Positions 58,918 through 64,000 of a DNA stretch of 64,000 nucleotides are shown here, one piece after another. Both the position numbers and the translations under genes were made by a program. Source of the stretch: PALSA-350 sp049522955 (GTDB lineage: Bacteria; Acidobacteriota; Terriglobia; Terriglobales; Acidobacteriaceae); assembly GCA_049522955.1 (NCBI GenBank), contig JBEKNJ010000026.1, positions 1 through 64,000 of the forward strand, in the 5' to 3' direction. The first letter of the stretch is position 1, and every line of letters begins with the position of its first letter. The notes below the pieces were generated by a model that was given only the letters and a program-made list of their open reading frames with translations, did no database searches and was not told where the DNA came from.

Positions 58918-60306
58918 ATGGAACCAATGTTTCGAAAACTACTCATTGCCAACCGCGGCGAGATCGCACTCCGCGTCATCTGCGCCTGCAAGGAATTGGG
59001 GATTCGCACGGTTGCCATCTACAGTGAGGCGGACCGTAACTCACTCCACGTTCGCTTTGCCGATGAAGCCATCTGCATTGGCCCGCCGCGGTCGGCAGAG
59101 AGTTATCTGAACGTGCCCGCCGTGATCTCCGCCGCGGAAATCGCCGATGTCGATGCCATTCATCCTGGATACGGTCTTCTGAGTGAGAATGCAAACTTCG
59201 CCGAGGTTTGCCGCGCTTCGAACATCAAGTTCATCGGCCCCACTCCCGAAGCCATGCGCCTCATGGGGGAGAAGGACAAAGCTCGCCAGGCGATGAAGAA
59301 AGCCAAGGTCCCCATCCTGCCCGGCTCCGAAGGCGTGCTGCAGAATGAGGAGGAAGCGCTTGCCTGGGCCCGGTTGGTCGGCTTTCCTGTCATTCTCAAG
59401 GCCTCGGCGGGCGGCGGTGGACGCGGCATGCGCGTCGTGCGCACCGAGGAGGAACTGCCCCAGCTCTACCAGGCCGCGCACACCGAGGCTTCCAACGCCT
59501 TCGGCAATGGCGACCTCTATATGGAGAAGTTCATCGAGCGCCCCAGGCACATCGAGTTCCAGATCCTGGCCGACGAGCATGGCAACGTTGTCTCCCTGGG
59601 AGAGCGCGAGTGTTCCATCCAACGCCGCCACCAGAAGCTGATTGAAGAGGCACCTTCACTGCAGGTCACCCCCAGGATTCGGGAAGACATCGCCAAGACA
59701 CTGAAGCGCTGTCTGACCGCGATCGGCTATCACAATGCCGGCACGGTTGAGTTCCTCATGGATGAAGACGGTAAGCTCTACTTCATCGAGATGAACACCC
59801 GCATCCAGGTGGAGCATCCAGTCACCGAGATGGTGACCGGTGTAGACCTGGTCAAGGCGCAGCTTCGCATTGCCGCCGGCGAAACCCTGCACAGCATTCT
59901 TCCCGAAGCGTTGCCCATTCGCGGCCACGCCATCGAATGCCGGGTCAACGCTGAACATCCGGAGAAGTTCACCCCCTCGGCCGGCCGCATCACTGCCTTC
60001 AACGTTCCCGGTGGCAACGGGGTGCGCGTGGATACGGCACAGTACGCCGAAGGCATTGTGCCTCCTTATTACGATTCGCTGATTGCCAAGCTGATCGTCC
60101 ACGGAAAAGACCGGGCGGAGGCGATGGCCCGCATGTCACGAGCCCTCGAGATGTTTGTCATCGAGGGGATTCACACCACCATCCCCCTCCACCGCCGCAT
60201 CCTGGAGGACGCTGAGTTCCGCGAGGGAAACTTTGACACCAAGTTCATGGAGCGCTTCTTCGAACGCGAGAAACAACGCCGGGAGCAAATCCTCGCCCAC
60301 GTGTAA
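58918..60306 (+). CDS. accC: Biotin carboxylase of acetyl-CoA carboxylase
   Basis: A 462-residue ATP-grasp enzyme. The N-terminal domain starts MFRKLLIANRGEIALRVI, the ATP-grasp glycine loop is KASAGGGGRGMR, and the catalytic segment EMNTRIQVEHPVTEMVTG is intact. It carboxylates the biotin on AccB. Two in-frame ATGs lie three codons apart; the first, at 58918, is used here. It is followed within a few bases by thiE. Confidence 0.95.
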   Translation: MEPMFRKLLIANRGEIALRVICACKELGIRTVAIYSEADRNSLHVRFADEAICIGPPRSAESYLNVPAVISAAEIADVDAIHPGYGLLSENANFAEVCRASNIKFIGPTPEAMRLMGEKDKARQAMKKAKVPILPGSEGVLQNEEEALAWARLVGFPVILKASAGGGGRGMRVVRTEEELPQLYQAAHTEASNAFGNGDLYMEKFIERPRHIEFQILADEHGNVVSLGERECSIQRRHQKLIEEAPSLQVTPRIREDIAKTLKRCLTAIGYHNAGTVEFLMDEDGKLYFIEMNTRIQVEHPVTEMVTGVDLVKAQLRIAAGETLHSILPEALPIRGHAIECRVNAEHPEKFTPSAGRITAFNVPGGNGVRVDTAQYAEGIVPPYYDSLIAKLIVHGKDRAEAMARMSRALEMFVIEGIHTTIPLHRRILEDAEFREGNFDTKFMERFFEREKQRREQILAHV

Positions 60307-60307
60307 G

Positions 60308-60934
60308 CTGCCCCGCCTTTATCCCATCCTGGACGCCGGCCTCCTATTGCAAGCCGGGCTTTCGCTTGAGGGCTTTGCTCGCGAACTGCGCGACGCGGGC
60401 ATCCGCTTCCTGCAATACCGTGATAAAGATTCGCCGGACGCAGTGGTGCTGGAACGGGCAGCATGGCTGCGCCGCATCTTCCCATCGTCGGACAGCTGCC
60501 TCATCCTCAACGATCGCGTCTCCCTGGTGCACGCTGCCGGCTTCGAAGGGGTTCACGTCGGTCAGGAGGATCGATCACCGGCCGAAACCCGCGCCGCGCT
60601 CGGGCCCGATATTCTCATCGGAGTATCGACCCACGGGGAAGCCCAGCTCCTCACTGCCGCGGGCGGACCCGCGGACTACGTTGCCATCGGTCCCGTCTAC
60701 GCGACCCTCTCCAAAAAGGTTCCTGACCCGGTGGTCGGTCTGGAGGGTGTTCGCCTCGCCCGCACCATGACCACAAAGCCGCTGGTAGCTATCGGAGGCA
60801 TAGGCCGTGCCAATTGCTCCGCAGTGATCGATGCCGGAGCAGATGCAGTCGCCGTCATTTCCGATCTACTCCCAACTCCAAACCAATCAACAACCAAACG
60901 CATCGAGGAGTTCTTCGCCACCCTGTCCTTGTGA
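60308..60934 (+). CDS. thiE: Thiamine-phosphate synthase (ThiE)
   Basis: About 208 residues from a CTG at 60308, which is close to the usual family length. The fold starts PRLYPILDAGLL and has IRFLQYRDKD, CLILNDRVSLVHAAGFEGVHVGQED, GPVYAT and VAIGGIGRANCSAVIDAGADAVAV. It joins the pyrimidine and thiazole parts of thiamine. The frame has no ATG or GTG near the correct N-terminus: upstream there are only a TTG inside accC (near 60233) and one at 60155. The true start is unsettled. It follows accC directly and probably uses coupled translation. Confidence 0.88.
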   Translation: MPRLYPILDAGLLLQAGLSLEGFARELRDAGIRFLQYRDKDSPDAVVLERAAWLRRIFPSSDSCLILNDRVSLVHAAGFEGVHVGQEDRSPAETRAALGPDILIGVSTHGEAQLLTAAGGPADYVAIGPVYATLSKKVPDPVVGLEGVRLARTMTTKPLVAIGGIGRANCSAVIDAGADAVAVISDLLPTPNQSTTKRIEEFFATLSL

Positions 60935-60957
60935 TCTCTATCCCTGCCACCAAGAAA

Positions 60958-61004
60958 GGGGTGCCCCATATCTCGCTCGTTTTTCGCGAGATGTGGGATA
61001 CCAC
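60958..61004. repeat. Family E hairpin repeat, copy 4
   Basis: Arms GGTGCCCCATATCTCGC and GCGAGATGTGGGATACC around TCGTTTTTC, almost identical to 885-929. It starts 24 bp after the thiE stop and could end the acc-thi transcript. Confidence 0.82.
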
Positions 61005-61129
61005 CGCTCTCGACGTCAAGTTCACGACATGAAACAGGAACCATAGCTGGACACACTAACCGGAAAACGGTATAGAACATACAACCGTCAGCAAGCGCAG
61101 ATCCCCTCCTGGAGGAAGCCCCACACACG

Positions 61130-62671
<1,542 letters not shown>

Positions 62672-62742
62672 CGCTTAACGAATATTCGCATTCGAAACGC
62701 AAGGAATGGCCTTATACTTCTCTGGCCTGAGAGGAGGCGTCC

Positions 62743-63486
62743 ATGAACAAATACTTTGCGGAGCTGGTCGGTACATTTGTCCTGGTTTTCGGTGGCGTCG
62801 GCAGTGCGGTCTTTGCGGGAAGCCATATCGGCTTTGCCGGCGTCGCTGCGGCCTTCGGGCTCTCGTTGCTCGCCATGGTGTACACCATCGGCCCAATTTC
62901 CGGCTGCCACGTGAATCCAGCCGTGACCCTGGGAGTATTTCTTGCCCGCAAGATCAGCGCGAAAGACGCTGCCGCCTACATGGTCGCGCAGGTGATTGGC
63001 GCGGTGATCGCCTCCGCGTTAATTCTGTTCATCGCTAACGGCCTCCCTGGAGGGTACAGTGCCTCTCTGAGCGGACTGGGAGCGGATGGCTACGGCCTGC
63101 ATTCTCCCGACCATTACTCACTGGCTGCCGGCTTTGCCGCTGAGACGATCCTTACCATGTTCCTCGTTCTCACCGTGCTGGGAGCGACGGACATCAGCGC
63201 GCCGGTCGGTTTTGCCGGCCTGGCCATCGGTTTGGTGTTGACCCTGATTCACCTGGTCGGCATTCCCATCACTAACACGTCGGTCAACCCGGCCCGGAGC
63301 ATTGGTCCTGCGATCTTTGTCGGTGGTTGGGCCTTGCAACAGTTATGGATGTTTATTGTCGCGCCCTTCGTAGGCGCGGTCGTGGCTGCGATCGTCTATG
63401 CCGGCCTTGGTCACCCAGCGATTCTGATCACCACCCGCAAAGCAGAGCAAGCCTTGCCGGGAGAACAAATCGACCGCATCGCCTAG
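62743..63486 (+). CDS. Aquaporin (MIP family)
   Basis: A 247-residue channel with six helices and both half-helix motifs: ISGCHVNPAVTLG near residue 62 and NTSVNPARSIGP near 185. The Cys before the first NPA and the His in the AqpZ-type LIHLVGIPITNTSVNPARS suggest a water-selective channel rather than a glycerol one. GAGGAGG lies five bases before ATG. It follows the permease gene by 71 bp on the same strand. Confidence 0.93.
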   Translation: MNKYFAELVGTFVLVFGGVGSAVFAGSHIGFAGVAAAFGLSLLAMVYTIGPISGCHVNPAVTLGVFLARKISAKDAAAYMVAQVIGAVIASALILFIANGLPGGYSASLSGLGADGYGLHSPDHYSLAAGFAAETILTMFLVLTVLGATDISAPVGFAGLAIGLVLTLIHLVGIPITNTSVNPARSIGPAIFVGGWALQQLWMFIVAPFVGAVVAAIVYAGLGHPAILITTRKAEQALPGEQIDRIA

Positions 63487-63498
63487 GGCGAAGGAAAG

Positions 63499-63841
63499 AA
63501 ACAGCAGGTCCTCCACGAGCGCTACGCTCCGGATGACACTTCTGTTTGGGACGCTAACATCCCAATCCCAAGTAGAAGTGTCATCCCGACCGGAGCGTAG
63601 CGCAGTGGAGGGACCTGCTGTTCATGATCCCCATCATCGAATCTAAATGGAAGCGCTACCTTTTCCTTTGTCATCCCGACCCGGATTTCCTGCCACGCTT
63701 CGCTGGACAAGTTCGCTTGTGCGCCTTTCTGCAAGGGAAAGGCGCATGAAGTGCGACAACCCCACCAACTCCCACAGGAAATCCGGGGGAGCGAAGCCGA
63801 GGGATCTGCAGTTCTACGGACCTGTCCTGGAAATGTTTTAA
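63499..63841. repeat. Family C repeat, copy 4
   Basis: Closely related to copy 1 at 32599-32941, with AAACAGCAGGTC, TCATCCCGACCGGAGCG, GGATTTCCTGCCACG/CAGGAAATCCGGG and the hairpin GCGCCTTTCTGC-AAGG-GAAAGGCGC. It begins 12 bp after the aquaporin stop. Confidence 0.88.
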
Positions 63842-63844
63842 CCC

Positions 63845-64000
63845 CTACAAGGCCTTCCGAGCCAAACGCCGAACCACCTCGGTCGTCACCCCATAAATCG
63901 CATGCGTCACCAACTCACTGGCATGCTCGCGCGCCGGTTGATTTTCCGGACTCTCCGTCAACCCCATCATAGGCAGCGCGGACGCATGCGTAATCCCGCA
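63845..64000 (-). CDS. DUF1440-like membrane protein, C-terminal part
   Basis: The last 51 codons of a gene on the minus strand that enters the window from the right; stop TAG at 63845-63847. The sequence (SALPMMGLTESPENQPAREH, then ELVTHAIYGVTTEVVRR) resembles the end of DUF1440/YagU-like inner-membrane proteins, which have a conserved His-x-x-Tyr-Gly near the C-terminus. Too little is visible for certainty. Confidence 0.5.
   Translation of the reverse strand, partial: CGITHASALPMMGLTESPENQPAREHASELVTHAIYGVTTEVVRRLARKAL

Overview
The window looks like part of a chromosome from an Acidobacteriota soil bacterium (class Terriglobia or close). The reasons are an Oar-like TonB-dependent receptor with an N-terminal carboxypeptidase-regulatory domain, a VWFA-related protein of the acidobacterial type, a DUF3300 protein, an Ig-repeat/propeller lipoprotein, and several families of dispersed palindromic intergenic repeats that yield spurious ORFs. 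This assignment is inference. No rRNA, tRNA, CRISPR array, prophage or transposase gene was recognised.

Layout. 1-3.9 kb: end of a PIG-L deacetylase, a secreted protein, a FUSC membrane protein and a radical SAM enzyme. 4.2-16.2 kb: an amine-use island with a TonB receptor, two copper amine oxidases, two APC permeases and an AraC regulator. 16.7-19.3 kb: a GAF domain fused to alpha-glucan phosphorylase. 19.9-28.3 kb: an enolase-superfamily enzyme with DinB, a hipBA pair with a striking inverted-repeat operator, a DUF3300 protein, mocA/xdhC-type molybdenum-enzyme accessory genes, a NifU-like scaffold and a Gfo/Idh oxidoreductase. 28.3-32.6 kb: a sulfate-assimilation operon (cysD-cysN-cysH-TSUP transporter). 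33-38 kb: a NitT/TauT-type ABC transporter and small genes. 38.4-51.3 kb: an Ig-repeat/propeller lipoprotein, two paralogous orphan OmpR-type regulators, membrane proteins, exopolysaccharide initiation genes and a VWFA protein. 51.4-64 kb: mostly housekeeping genes (queG, cold-shock protein, aroF-type DAHP synthase, pepQ-like peptidase, accB-accC-thiE, APC permease, aquaporin).

The most striking find is upstream of cysD. A 29-codon ORF (28397-28486) carries seven cysteine codons, including Cys-Cys-Cys and Cys-Cys. It is followed by four RNA segments that can form either an antiterminator or a strong intrinsic terminator (28542-28571). This is the architecture of a ribosome-mediated attenuator, here predicted to sense cysteinyl-tRNA. 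The promoter geometry suggests a leaderless start at the peptide's AUG, and a nested, perfectly symmetric palindrome covers the -35 box.

The second theme is the intergenic repeats. At least five families (called A-E here) fill most gene-free stretches. They are mosaics of nested inverted repeats. In families A and D the stems differ between hairpins and between copies, yet almost all enclose the same four-base loop (TTTA/TTCA or the complements TAAA/TGAA), so structure seems to be conserved rather than sequence.

Functions are read from translated sequence and family knowledge; no database search was possible.
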